From: Paenibacillus profundus
GTDB taxonomy: Bacteria > Bacillota > Bacilli > Paenibacillales > Paenibacillaceae
Direction: 5' to 3'
NCBI RefSeq assembly: GCF_021369635.1
Contig: NZ_JAJNBZ010000046.1
Span: 1-32,118, forward strand
Length of the DNA: 32,118 bases
The notes beneath the pieces are model-generated. The model was not told the origin of the DNA, did not search any database, and saw only the letters and a program-made list of their open reading frames with translations. Of this stretch, positions 16,956 to 25,805 are shown piece by piece (the first letter of the stretch is position 1; each line of letters starts with the position of its first letter). The position numbers and the translations under genes were made by a program.

Positions 16956-17010
16956 CATCATTCCACCCTTCATTTTCCCGCCAATGATCACATGGCGCTT
17001 TATTTGATAT

Positions 17011-17053
17011 TGATAATCATTATCATCATATATTCAAACTTTATCTTATGTAA
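17011..17053 (-). promoter_or_regulatory. Fur box and promoter of flavodoxin gene
   Basis: TGATAATCATTATCA (17011-17025) is a perfect 7-1-7 Fur box. On the minus strand TTACAT (17048-17053), a 17-base spacer and TATGAT (17025-17030) form the promoter, and the box directly follows the -10. Confidence 0.88.
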
Positions 17054-17084
17054 TGCAATTACGCAATCCTAAAATTAACCCCAT

Positions 17085-17765
17085 TCAGTGATATAAATTG
17101 CTGCTGAGCGGCCCTTCACTCATAACGCCAAGCATAAGGCGCAAAAAGTCAACCGAAGAACGATAATGTTCCGCTTGCGGATGGACGGTGTAGGCTGCGC
17201 CATTCAGCAGAGAGCACACTTCAATTTTTTCTGGCAACCTGTGAAAAGCTTCATGAGCGAATACGATGGCAAGATGAATAAAAGCTTTAAACACTTGCGG
17301 CTCATCAGCGATAACATATTTTCGAACGACGAAGGACGCGTCCGAGCACTCAGCCATTTGCAGTGTCATTGACAGGGTTGCTCCCAATTCCGCAGCTTGA
17401 ACGGTAAGAGTCTCCCCCAACAGCAGCAGCGACTGACCGGAGGATTCACTTGTCAAATATTCACTCAAATTGTAAGATACCGAACGTTTGATTAGAACGT
17501 AATGTTGTTCCGATTGGAATCGCTCCCATTCTTGTGTCCAATACCTATCTACATCGTGAATGACGGAAGCCGGTGTTCTTATCTCAGGGGCACGGGCATA
17601 ATACGCATGCACGATCTTATTGACAGATGCTTGAGCTGCATTTATCCAGCTCGATTCGTGAGAATTCCGGCACTTGCGAAAATAACAACGTCGGCAGCGG
17701 ACAAACCGTTCTAATTCATCGTCACTTAACCGCTCCTTACATACCGGTTTTCTCGGCAATAACAT
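17085..17765 (-). CDS. Unknown Fur-controlled protein with N-terminal Cys cluster
   Basis: I do not recognise this 226-residue protein. It starts after AAGGAGG. Near the N terminus lies a cysteine cluster (Cys9, Cys24, Cys27, Cys32; FVRCRRCYFRKCRNSHESSW) that could bind a metal or an iron-sulfur cluster. The rest is soluble and mixed alpha/beta, with no signal peptide and no membrane segment. A perfect Fur box lies just upstream, so the protein is expected when iron is scarce. The Fur-controlled flavodoxin follows on the same strand but has its own promoter. A role in iron or siderophore metabolism is inferred from regulation and position only. Confidence 0.75.
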   Translation of the reverse strand: MLLPRKPVCKERLSDDELERFVRCRRCYFRKCRNSHESSWINAAQASVNKIVHAYYARAPEIRTPASVIHDVDRYWTQEWERFQSEQHYVLIKRSVSYNLSEYLTSESSGQSLLLLGETLTVQAAELGATLSMTLQMAECSDASFVVRKYVIADEPQVFKAFIHLAIVFAHEAFHRLPEKIEVCSLLNGAAYTVHPQAEHYRSSVDFLRLMLGVMSEGPLSSNLYH

Positions 17766-17794
17766 GGGCTTCCTCCTTAGCTGTTCGATTTATA

Positions 17795-17809
17795 TGATAA
17801 TGATTATCA
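17795..17809 (-). promoter_or_regulatory. Fur box
   Basis: TGATAATGATTATCA is a perfect 7-1-7 Fur box within the longer palindrome ATGATAATGATTATCAT. It lies 30 bases before the start of the Cys-cluster gene. TTGTAA-17-TAATAA on the minus strand is a possible promoter beside it. Confidence 0.88.
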
Positions 17810-17884
17810 TTATTATTAATAGTTCTATTTTATTACAATCCACACATAGCTTTCAACCCGAAAACTCAATCCGGGTTTACACAG

Positions 17885-17914
17885 CAAAAAACACAGGCGG
17901 ACTGCTGCCTGTGT
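17885..17914 (-). terminator. Rho-independent terminator of GNAT gene
   Basis: On the minus strand ACACAGGC and GCCTGTGT pair around an 8-base loop and are followed by TTTTT. It lies 33 bases after the stop of the acetyltransferase gene. Confidence 0.88.
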
Positions 17915-17946
17915 CTATAATCCCTCGGGAAACATCTGAACCAGCC

Positions 17947-18474
17947 TCACAACATCAGCTGCTTTTCATATAAATTTGCGCTCCAGCCTTCTCCAACGAC
18001 AGTTTTTTGAAAAACAAATCCAGCCTCCTTATAATATTGATTCAGTCCTGTATTTTCGGTCATGCAGTCCAATCTGAAAAATCGCTTTCCTTCCCTTCTT
18101 ACATATTGCTCAGCCCATTCCAATAGCTTGTGTCCCATCCTCATCCCGCTGTATGTTCTGCTTACCACCAACCGGTGCAAGTAACCTGATTCCTCATTAT
18201 CTAGCTCTTGCCATATCGGTTTGTCGTTCCATTGGATCGAAAAACATCCGATTCCGGTCTGACCCGCTAAGGCTACAAACACTTCTTTTTCTTGCATGAA
18301 GTTCTCTATATATTCTTTTGTGAAAGTGTGCTCACTCCACAGCTTAATGCCTCTTGCGACTCTCCAGCGGGCAGCTTCAACATAGAGCTCTTGTAAAATG
18401 CCAACGTGATCGGCATTCGCTCGTTTGATCACAAGATTAGAACCAGTTTCATTCAAGGTTGTCACCTTTAACAT
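17947..18474 (-). CDS. GNAT family N-acetyltransferase
   Basis: This 175-residue protein starts at 18474 with AAGGCAGGTG just upstream. GNAT marks are LVIKRANADHVGILQELYVE at the front, GYLHRLVVSRTYSGMRMG (the acetyl-CoA loop, with R-x-x-G-x-G reading as RTYSGMRMG), LLEWAEQYVRREGKRFFRLD and NQYYKEAGFVFQ. The substrate is unknown. It lies 31 bases downstream of the hybrid kinase on the same strand and may be co-transcribed with it. It ends at a strong terminator. Confidence 0.87.
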   Translation of the reverse strand: MLKVTTLNETGSNLVIKRANADHVGILQELYVEAARWRVARGIKLWSEHTFTKEYIENFMQEKEVFVALAGQTGIGCFSIQWNDKPIWQELDNEESGYLHRLVVSRTYSGMRMGHKLLEWAEQYVRREGKRFFRLDCMTENTGLNQYYKEAGFVFQKTVVGEGWSANLYEKQLML

Positions 18475-18505
18475 TCACCTGCCTTAATGATGCTTAAGGA
18501 TGTAT

Positions 18506-21500
18506 TCATTGCAAAAAAAGCGGGTCCTTCCCTGGCTTGGGAATAATGAACGAGATCGAAGTTCCTTCCCCGGGTTTGCTTGCAATGGACAAGCCTTTGC
18601 CATACAGTTGCTTTAACCTCCGATCCGTATTTAGCAATCCGATTCCTCTATCGCTGCGTTGCGTGCTGTCCAGCAAATTTCGCACCTTTTCCTCGTCCAT
18701 GCCTGCACCGTCATCCGATATCGTAAAGGCCCAGCAATTGCTGTCATCCGTGATGTGGATACGAACGGTTCCGCCTTTGCGTTGGCTTAGAATTCCGTGT
18801 TTGACGGCATTTTCGACGAGCGGCTGGATGGTGAGGGGAGGCAATTGCAACCGGATGTCCAGTTCTACCTCCCAGACAATATGTAATCTATCCTCAAATC
18901 GTTCCTTCTCGATGTACAGATACGAACGGACGAGTTCAAGCTCGTGCTCGAGCGGAACAAGCTGTTCCGAGTTCCAGAAGTCGAAGCTGATTCGCAGAAA
19001 AGAGCTAAAAGCTTCGACCAGCTTTTGCATTTTGTCCGTATCTATAGTGCTTAACGCCATAATCGAGTTCAACGTGTTGAACAAAAAGTGAGGTTGAATT
19101 TGAGCTTGCAGATAAGCAGCTTCGATACGCAGACGTTCACTGACAGACTGCTTCAACGTGGCTAATGCCCGGACGCGGTATTTCAATTCCAAAGCGTCGA
19201 CCGGTTTGGTGACATAATCGTTGGCGCCTGACAAAAATCCGGAATACACGTCTTCCGGCTGATTCCGTGCCGTCAGCAGTAAAATCGGCAGCTCGGCAAT
19301 CGAGAATCGCTCCCGCACAATCCGAGCCAATTCATACCCGGACATATGAGGCATCATGACGTCTGCAATTATCAGATCCCATTGCTCGGCATCCAGCATC
19401 CCGACGGCTTCTCTCCCGGATACCGCTGTCCCGATATCATACTGTTCCGTAGACAAAATGTTGCATAAGACCTTCAAATTAACGGGATCATCATCAACAG
19501 CCAATATTTTCATTGTGTCTGTTGCGGTACTTTGGCTAGTATCCGGCAGGACGGACCATAGTTCAGGTGTGGCTGCGTTATGCAAGACTAGTACCTCGTC
19601 AGAGTCATCTAATTCCGGGACCATTGCTGCCGCTTCCTCGCGACGGAGGGACTCGTTGGACAACGGAAGCGTAAAAGTGAATTCCGAGCCTTCGCCCGGT
19701 GTCGAGCGAACCGTCAGCTTCCCGCCATGCAATTCCACCAGTTGCTTGCAGATGCTCAGTCCGAGCCCGATACCTCCACCGGTGCCAATTCCGGGCATTC
19801 CTTGCTCATAAGGCTGAAAAACTCGGCTTTGCGTGTCCTCATCCATCCCAATCCCTGTATCCGATACATGAATGACCGCTCGGCCGCCCTTTGTTTCGGC
19901 TGAAATGGAAATGGTACCCTCTTCCGTAAATTTAACTGCGTTATGCAGCAGGTTGAACAGAATTTGAACAAGCCTTTTCTCATCGGCCATAACATGGGGG
20001 AACGATTCCGGTATATCCATGCTGAACCGAATCGGCTTGCCTTCCGTCATAAATCCGAGCATGTCCACAACCCCCGAAGCGACCGATTGCACGCGCAGAT
20101 CAGCCGGTTGGAGCACGATCCTTTTCTCATTAAGCCGCGACAAGTCGAGCAAATCGTTCAGCATTTGCGACATTCGCCGGCTTATCGTAATGAGCAGTTC
20201 AAAATCTTTGCGGCTCTTTTCATTCATCGAGTGCCGCTCATTAGCCGCGATGGTGTGTGCAATGTTAATGATGCCGTGAAGCGGAGTTCTCAGCTCGTGC
20301 GAAGTATTTGCTAGAAATTCATCCTTCAGCTTGTCCGCTCGCAGAAGCCGCGCGGTAAGCTTGGCGTTTTGCTCGGCATGGCGATAATACCTTTTGAACC
20401 AAAAAGCCGAAAAACCAATGATTCCTGCAAAGATATCCCATGGATAGAAGGTCATGTCGACCCAATTGAAAGTCTGCACGATTCCCCAAATGATGCTGGA
20501 TGTTAAGCTGACAGCCGCCATTAACAAAAATACGATGTCGATGTAATTTTTCAACAGCATTTTACCTATCACATATAGAACTGCCAAGACAGGAAAAAGA
20601 TAAAAGAACAGGAATAACCATCCGCTGTAGATCACATACTGTACCGGCGAAAAGAAAATAAACGCAGTGTACAATCCGAGCGGGACATAAAACCAACGAA
20701 ACGATTTATTGATTTCATGTTCGGGAATCAGGCTTGTTGTCAGCTTCAACATGAACAGCGATATGCCCAGATACGCCAACCATTTAATTTTGACTGCCCA
20801 CGTGTAGTTAATCGGCAGCCAGATGAGCAGCAAAGTACTGTCGTCTGCAGCAACAGACAATGCTGAACATACGAGTAACAAAAACAGACAACTGAATACC
20901 TGCTGCCGCCTGTTGAAAACGTACATAATACCCGCATACAGGCCGTGCAACAGCAAAATAATAAAGGTAACCAGTTGAAAACCTATCGAGTACATCCACT
21001 CGGTGTCGATGGCCGCTTGCGATCCGAATCGGATCGACTGGACAATGCCTCCTTTTAAGGGATTGTCGAAGTTGGTTGCATGTACGATAATTTCAATTTC
21101 TCGCTGCTCCCCTGCTATGTACGAAACGGTATATGAGTTGGCTTTGGGCTTATAATTCTCGGCTTGCTCCGCAGGCGAGCCGAACTTGGCCAGCAATTGT
21201 CCATTCATGAATAGCATCGAGGAAGTCTGGATGTTACGAATCCAAAATCCGTAAGGTTGGTTCAAACGGCCCCCCGTTAGAATACGCAGTCTGTACGTGC
21301 CATAACCATAGGAAGAATCGCCCTTGTCTGACACAGAAGAGCGCCAATCTCCCGGAACTTTAACGTAAGATTGCGATGGAAGTGAAAATGCTTCGGCATC
21401 ATTTTGCTCCAAAAACCTGCCCGGATAAAATTCCCACTCGCCATTCAACGCGATAGAACGTTGATTTTCAAATTCCCAATCGCGCAAATCCAACACGCCT

Positions 21501-21616
21501 TGAGCCGCTAGCGGGTGTTCCGGGGGCAGCTGAAAAGATAGCCAAACGAAGCGCAGGCCTGTAAGCGCGGCTAGCAATAGTCCTGCAATAAAAAATAATT
21601 TACGATTCGACATCAT
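18506..21616 (-). CDS. Hybrid sensor kinase: 7TMR-DISM, HisKA, REC, LytS kinase
   Basis: This 1036-residue membrane sensor has a signal anchor at 7-27, then an extracytoplasmic jelly-roll sensor (40-200; LRDWEFENQ, GEWEFYPG, GYGTYRLRI). Seven membrane segments lie at about 208-405. The HisKA domain has His440 in SHELRTPLHG; HATPase_c runs over 545-650 (LLHNAVKF, DTGIGMDE, GGIGLGLSI). The receiver domain (703-810) has phospho-acceptor Asp752 in ADVMMP and Lys804. A second, LytS-type kinase follows, with His843 in QPHFLFN, QPLVENAVKHG at 931-941 and RGIGLLNTDRRLKQLYG. All catalytic residues of both kinases appear present. No response regulator with an output domain is nearby, so its partner is elsewhere. 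The ligand may be a sugar or glycan (inference from the jelly-roll fold). Confidence 0.92.
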   Translation of the reverse strand: MMSNRKLFFIAGLLLAALTGLRFVWLSFQLPPEHPLAAQGVLDLRDWEFENQRSIALNGEWEFYPGRFLEQNDAEAFSLPSQSYVKVPGDWRSSVSDKGDSSYGYGTYRLRILTGGRLNQPYGFWIRNIQTSSMLFMNGQLLAKFGSPAEQAENYKPKANSYTVSYIAGEQREIEIIVHATNFDNPLKGGIVQSIRFGSQAAIDTEWMYSIGFQLVTFIILLLHGLYAGIMYVFNRRQQVFSCLFLLLVCSALSVAADDSTLLLIWLPINYTWAVKIKWLAYLGISLFMLKLTTSLIPEHEINKSFRWFYVPLGLYTAFIFFSPVQYVIYSGWLFLFFYLFPVLAVLYVIGKMLLKNYIDIVFLLMAAVSLTSSIIWGIVQTFNWVDMTFYPWDIFAGIIGFSAFWFKRYYRHAEQNAKLTARLLRADKLKDEFLANTSHELRTPLHGIINIAHTIAANERHSMNEKSRKDFELLITISRRMSQMLNDLLDLSRLNEKRIVLQPADLRVQSVASGVVDMLGFMTEGKPIRFSMDIPESFPHVMADEKRLVQILFNLLHNAVKFTEEGTISISAETKGGRAVIHVSDTGIGMDEDTQSRVFQPYEQGMPGIGTGGGIGLGLSICKQLVELHGGKLTVRSTPGEGSEFTFTLPLSNESLRREEAAAMVPELDDSDEVLVLHNAATPELWSVLPDTSQSTATDTMKILAVDDDPVNLKVLCNILSTEQYDIGTAVSGREAVGMLDAEQWDLIIADVMMPHMSGYELARIVRERFSIAELPILLLTARNQPEDVYSGFLSGANDYVTKPVDALELKYRVRALATLKQSVSERLRIEAAYLQAQIQPHFLFNTLNSIMALSTIDTDKMQKLVEAFSSFLRISFDFWNSEQLVPLEHELELVRSYLYIEKERFEDRLHIVWEVELDIRLQLPPLTIQPLVENAVKHGILSQRKGGTVRIHITDDSNCWAFTISDDGAGMDEEKVRNLLDSTQRSDRGIGLLNTDRRLKQLYGKGLSIASKPGEGTSISFIIPKPGKDPLFLQ

Positions 21617-21667
21617 ACCTTATAACTCGGCATAATCCTGCATCCCCCTATCGAAGTCGATGAGCCG

Positions 21668-21682
21668 TCATCATCGTTATCA
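21668..21682 (-). promoter_or_regulatory. Weak Fur-like site upstream of hybrid kinase
   Basis: TCATCATCGTTATCA matches TGATAAT-N-ATTATCA at 11 of 14 defined positions. It lies about 52 bases before the kinase start. The match is too weak to call alone, but Fur sites are frequent in the region upstream. Confidence 0.3.
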
Positions 21683-21826
21683 TTGTGGTCTGATTCAAAA
21701 CCAAATTCAGTTCATGACGAATCGATTTTGGGCTAATAATGACGAATTGTCAACCCTAGTGCGGAGCTCAGCCTGACAATCTTCATGCACGGTTGTTTAC
21801 CGCGGGTAGTTCATGCGCCTTTTGCC

Positions 21827-21870
21827 AAAAAAACAACCACCATAGGCCTTAAAGCGCTGACAGTGGTTGT
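21827..21870 (-). terminator. Rho-independent terminator of phosphoglycerate mutase gene
   Basis: On the minus strand ACAACCAC (21870-21863) pairs with GTGGTTGT (21840-21833) around a 22-base loop that can pair further, followed by TTTTTTT. It ends the DASS transporter and mutase operon. Confidence 0.85.
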
Positions 21871-21895
21871 GCCCGTTCCTATCCAGTTTTCAGCA

Positions 21896-23137
21896 TTAAT
21901 TTCCTTGTTTCTTCACATATCCCATCAGACCATGCAAGGTCCTCACGAACTCAGAACCTGACATGCGGCCTAATGCGCCATAAGCGCAGTCTATTTCATT
22001 ATAAGACGTTACCCGATCTTTTCGGATACTGGGACCGTATATCACTACCGGAACCGGTTCGCCCGTGTGCTCCTTAACCTCACATGGTGTTGAATGATCC
22101 GCGGCCAAAGCCAAATATACATCTTCGGGCAAATGATTCGCGATTAACCCAACCATACGATCAAACTGTTCAAGAGATCGTGCCTTTTTAAAAGGTTCAT
22201 TATCATGCCCCATTAAATCCGGAGCCTTGAGATGAACGTAGACGATATCATGATCAGCAATTTGCTCGAGCGCAAGTTTCGCTTTTAATTCAACGTCGGT
22301 ATCTAAGCTGCCGGTCAGCTTTACGTCGGTGACCGCGTTATATCCAGCCAATTTGGCTGCCCCAAGAACCGTGCTTTCCGCAGCGATGCAGCTGCCGCGG
22401 AAATGCATATTCGCAGCAATGGGTTCCAATTGCGCCATTCGTCCAGCACCTCGGGTGAGAATGAAATTCGCAGGTGGATGTCCTTGCGCAATACGCTCTC
22501 GATTAATCGGATGCGATGCAAGAATCGAATGGGCTTGCTTAAGAAACAGGTTGACTGCAGTAGCGGTCCGCTTCGCTTCCACCGTATCGTCCCGTGCTTC
22601 AACGGGAAGATAGGCCTTCCCATCGTTCGGGGCTTTCGGGTCAGAATCGCTGATCTGATCGCTAAGACCATTGCCACGTATAACAAGTACGGCCCGATGT
22701 TCCGTTGCTGGCTTGAAATAAGCACGGATGCCTTCGATAATTTCCATGCCATTAAGCGCTTCGGCAAGCCCGGCCGTATTCTCGCGAATTCGCCCGGCAC
22801 GACGGTCCAGGACAATCCCCTCATCATTGATCGTAGCAAAGTTGCAGCGAAGTACGACATCTCCGGGCTGGACTTCCATACCGATTCCCAGCGCTTCAAT
22901 GGGTCCGCGGCCCGGATAATGCTCCGGTTGAAACCCGAATAATATCATATGTCCCATATCGGTGCCAACTGGAATTCCCGACCCGATTAAGTCCATCATA
23001 CCGGTTATTCCTTCCGAGGCTAACCGATCTAAATTTGGAGTATGAGCATATTCCAACGGTGTTTTATGACCTAGCAGCGGATGCGGACGATCTCCTGATC
23101 CATCCGCAATCGCCATAATTACTTTTCTGTATAGCAT
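21896..23137 (-). CDS. apgM: Archaeal-type cofactor-independent phosphoglycerate mutase
   Basis: This 413-residue alkaline-phosphatase-superfamily enzyme starts after GAGGAG. Motifs are MAIADGSGDRPHPLLG (metal Asp), the phospho-acceptor region GIPVGTDMGHMILFGFQPE, YPGRGPIEALG, KAPDLMGHDNEPFKK and ALAADHSTPCEVKEH, which belong to the archaeal-type 2,3-bisphosphoglycerate-independent mutase family (PF10143 type) rather than the longer bacterial GpmI. The expected reaction interconverts 3- and 2-phosphoglycerate, but family members can act on other phosphorylated acids. The gene follows a DASS transporter gene by 40 bases on the same strand, which suggests a catabolic role with an imported acid rather than central glycolysis (inference). 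Confidence 0.87.
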   Translation of the reverse strand: MLYRKVIMAIADGSGDRPHPLLGHKTPLEYAHTPNLDRLASEGITGMMDLIGSGIPVGTDMGHMILFGFQPEHYPGRGPIEALGIGMEVQPGDVVLRCNFATINDEGIVLDRRAGRIRENTAGLAEALNGMEIIEGIRAYFKPATEHRAVLVIRGNGLSDQISDSDPKAPNDGKAYLPVEARDDTVEAKRTATAVNLFLKQAHSILASHPINRERIAQGHPPANFILTRGAGRMAQLEPIAANMHFRGSCIAAESTVLGAAKLAGYNAVTDVKLTGSLDTDVELKAKLALEQIADHDIVYVHLKAPDLMGHDNEPFKKARSLEQFDRMVGLIANHLPEDVYLALAADHSTPCEVKEHTGEPVPVVIYGPSIRKDRVTSYNEIDCAYGALGRMSGSEFVRTLHGLMGYVKKQGN

Positions 23138-23177
23138 ACACGCACTCCTCTATCATTTGCTAGTCTAGCAATGTGTC

Positions 23178-24680
23178 TTATAATCGATATCCAAGAATTT
23201 GGAACCACGTAAATACGGAGAGACTAATGACTGCAGCACCGATAAAGCAGGTAACGACTGCATATTTCACTTGATCAAATACACTGAAATATCCAGTGGA
23301 AAAATAAATCGTATTTACTTTCGAATGTGGCGGCAAAGTGATCGTATAGGTTAAAGTCATGGCCGAAGCTAACGCCAGGGTAACAGGGTCCATGCCTAAC
23401 GTTTTGGCAAGTGCGATAAAAGCGGGAATAAGGATCGTTGTCCGTACGGTCTTGCTCGTGAAAATTAAGTGACTGTACATGCTGATGAATATAACAACAA
23501 CATAGACGAGCATATGATTCATTTGTTCCAGACCCAGACCATAGACGACTTTATTGATCATCCATTCCGCGCCTTTCGATTTCTCAAGCGCATTCCCGAC
23601 GGCGTAAGCGCCTGCTGCAAAAATCATCAGATCCCACTTAATGTTAGCTTCCTTCCAGGTAAGCAATCCGATTCTTGGAAGCAAACAAAGCACACCTGCA
23701 ATGACCGCCGTCATGTATACACTAATTTCAAAGCCAAACAAGGCCTTGTGATAATCTTCCGTTGCCCATAACAAAACAGTAAATAAGAAGATTGTCATTG
23801 CTTTTTTCTCATCAAGTGAGAATTTCTCCAGCTTCTTTAATTCTTCTTTAAGTTTTGACATCGCGCCTTCGAACTCCGCTTCCCCTTTAAAAGAGAAGAG
23901 CCTTAAACCAACGAAGAATGTAAGCAACATGGTAATGATGGCGGTTGGCATGGAGGCTGCTAACCAATCCATATATCCGATCGAGCCTCCGGCTTGCTCA
24001 TTAATAAAACCAACGGCAATGATGTTCGCAGCTGTCGCAGTCATGACGCCGGAAGTGGCAATCGCATCGGCTTGAACACCTTGCAGCATCATTAATTTGC
24101 CGAAATTGCTTTTACCCGGTGTTGCTTTATAAATCTCTAACAAAATTAAACAGATCGGAACCATTAACGTTGCGCGTGCTGTCGTAGATGGAACGAAGAA
24201 CGCGAGGGCAAAGTTGATGAAAATTAAGACAAGTAATGTTTTCTTTGGCGTCTGTCCGAATTTGGTTACCATCCATAATGCGAATCTCCGCGCCAAATTA
24301 GACTTAATCATGGCAGAAGTGAGAATAAACGCGGAGACCATGAGCCAAATGACATCAAATCCAAGCGTCCCAAATGCCGTCTTTTCTTCGGCTGTGCCGG
24401 ATAAGCTCAAAATAATAATGGCGATCATGGAGGTTAAGTAAATAGGCAATGCGCCGCTAACCCATAGTATAAGTGCACTGGCGAAGATCGCAACCGCTTT
24501 TTGAGCCTGCGGTTCCATGCCTGCGGGCGTTGGCATGAACATCAGTACGAGAAACACAATGACCGCAAGCGGAATCCCGACTTTCTTAAATAACGCTTCA
24601 AAACGACCTTTCTTACCACCCGCCTCTGGTTTGTTTGGTTCCGTGGAATTGCCGCCTGATTTTAATGGCTTAGTAGTCAT
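23178..24680 (-). CDS. DASS (SLC13) family Na+/dicarboxylate symporter
   Basis: This 500-residue transporter starts at 24680 (MTTKPLKSGGNS), with GGGAGGA 8 bases upstream; the longer frame from 24752 runs through the promoter. It has about 12 membrane segments and the DASS marks: VPSTTARATLMVPICLILLE (first Ser-x-Thr region), TATAANIIAVGFIN, KWDLMIFAAGAYAVGNALEK and TSKTVRTTILIPAFIALAKT. It should import di- or tricarboxylates (succinate, malate, citrate or tartrate class) with sodium. It is divergent from a LysR regulator and upstream of apgM. The exact substrate is unknown. Confidence 0.9.
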   Translation of the reverse strand: MTTKPLKSGGNSTEPNKPEAGGKKGRFEALFKKVGIPLAVIVFLVLMFMPTPAGMEPQAQKAVAIFASALILWVSGALPIYLTSMIAIIILSLSGTAEEKTAFGTLGFDVIWLMVSAFILTSAMIKSNLARRFALWMVTKFGQTPKKTLLVLIFINFALAFFVPSTTARATLMVPICLILLEIYKATPGKSNFGKLMMLQGVQADAIATSGVMTATAANIIAVGFINEQAGGSIGYMDWLAASMPTAIITMLLTFFVGLRLFSFKGEAEFEGAMSKLKEELKKLEKFSLDEKKAMTIFLFTVLLWATEDYHKALFGFEISVYMTAVIAGVLCLLPRIGLLTWKEANIKWDLMIFAAGAYAVGNALEKSKGAEWMINKVVYGLGLEQMNHMLVYVVVIFISMYSHLIFTSKTVRTTILIPAFIALAKTLGMDPVTLALASAMTLTYTITLPPHSKVNTIYFSTGYFSVFDQVKYAVVTCFIGAAVISLSVFTWFQILGYRL

Positions 24681-24722
24681 TAAATAATCCTCCCAAGATG
24701 ATAAAGAAATGATTGCGTTTTC

Positions 24723-24752
24723 ATTATAGCGAAGACTATAATTATAAGACAA
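24723..24752 (-). promoter_or_regulatory. Promoter and possible LysR operator for DASS operon
   Basis: On the minus strand TTGTCT (24752-24747), an 18-base spacer and TATAAT (24728-24723) form a good promoter. The spacer holds the palindrome TATAATTATA, extended as CTATAATTATAAG, a possible operator for the divergent LysR protein. Confidence 0.5.
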
Positions 24753-24817
24753 TTTGATTGTATAATAGTATTCATAACATTGCCTTATAGATGGTACGTA
24801 GGAGGATGAGGCTCACG

Positions 24818-25741
24818 ATGAACATCAACAAACTCGAAACCTTCATCACGTTATCCAATTGTTTGAGCTTTACAGAGGCAGCGGAACAACTCTACTGTTC
24901 TCAACCTGCGGTCAGTATGCAAATTCTAAGTTTAGAAGAAGACTTGGATACGCGCCTGTTTGACCGCATCGGTAAAAAGTTATACTTAACAAAACAGGGC
25001 GAGCAGTTTAAGCCGTATGCGGAACAGATTGTGAATTTGCTGCAAGCGGCCAAAGAGCATCTCCATCAAATGGAGGATATGTCATCGGGGACACTTTCCT
25101 TTGGCGCAAGCAACTTTGTCGGCGTTTATTTGCTTCCACCCTTGCTTGCTCAGTATAAAGAACAATTTCCCAATATTAACATCAGCATGAAAATTACTTC
25201 GTCCCAACAGCTCACGCAGCTGCTGGAGTCAAATAGCATAGAATTCCTTATTTTATCGGATCAAATTGCAATCGATGAATCTCGCTTTTATACCGCAACA
25301 TATTATCAAGATCACCTTGTTTTTATTGCGCCGCCGTACCATCCATTAGCACAGAAAGAAGTTTGCACGCTGCATGATCTGCAACAAGAGACATTTCTCA
25401 TGAAGCCGGACAAATCAGCAACCAGGCATTTTCTTGATCAAAGGTTTCAACAGACGGGGATATCAATTTCCAGCATTATGGAAATCAGCAGCTTGGAAGG
25501 CATCAAACAAGGGGTTATCCATGGACTTGGGATTTCTGCGGTTTCGGAGTTTGCGGTCAAGCAGGAAATCGCTGGCGGGCTGCTTGTTAAACTCCCTGTG
25601 GAGGATGTAAAATTTGAACGGGGCATTCGTTACATTTATCATAAAAAAAAGCATCTATCCCCCGCAGCGAGAGAGTTCATCAAATTGCTGGATGCAGCTC
25701 CACACAGATCTTGGGATCAACCTGCGGATTTCAGGAAATGA
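24818..25741 (+). CDS. LysR family transcriptional regulator
   Basis: This 307-residue protein starts at 24818 (MNINKLETFITLSNCLSF), where the family normally begins; a longer frame from 24791 includes the AGGAGG site itself. Residues 1-60 form the winged helix (SFTEAAEQLYCSQPAVSMQI, LEEDLDTRLFDRIGKKLYLT). Residues 90-290 form the periplasmic-binding-like effector domain (TLSFGASNFVGVYLLPPLLA). It is divergent from the DASS and apgM operon with about 137 bases between starts, so it very likely controls that operon in response to an imported acid. Confidence 0.9.
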   Translation: MNINKLETFITLSNCLSFTEAAEQLYCSQPAVSMQILSLEEDLDTRLFDRIGKKLYLTKQGEQFKPYAEQIVNLLQAAKEHLHQMEDMSSGTLSFGASNFVGVYLLPPLLAQYKEQFPNINISMKITSSQQLTQLLESNSIEFLILSDQIAIDESRFYTATYYQDHLVFIAPPYHPLAQKEVCTLHDLQQETFLMKPDKSATRHFLDQRFQQTGISISSIMEISSLEGIKQGVIHGLGISAVSEFAVKQEIAGGLLVKLPVEDVKFERGIRYIYHKKKHLSPAAREFIKLLDAAPHRSWDQPADFRK

Positions 25742-25805
25742 AAATATTATTATAGCCTTACATGCCCTAATATACTTACGATTTGTTAGTAAAGGAATGA
25801 GATAT

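Noticed and set aside
17085..17765. Cas4-like or FhuF-like assignment from the Cys cluster
   Set aside because: The spacing C-x14-C-x2-C-x4-C and the rest of the protein do not match the Cas4 nuclease motifs or the FhuF C-terminal cluster as I know them.
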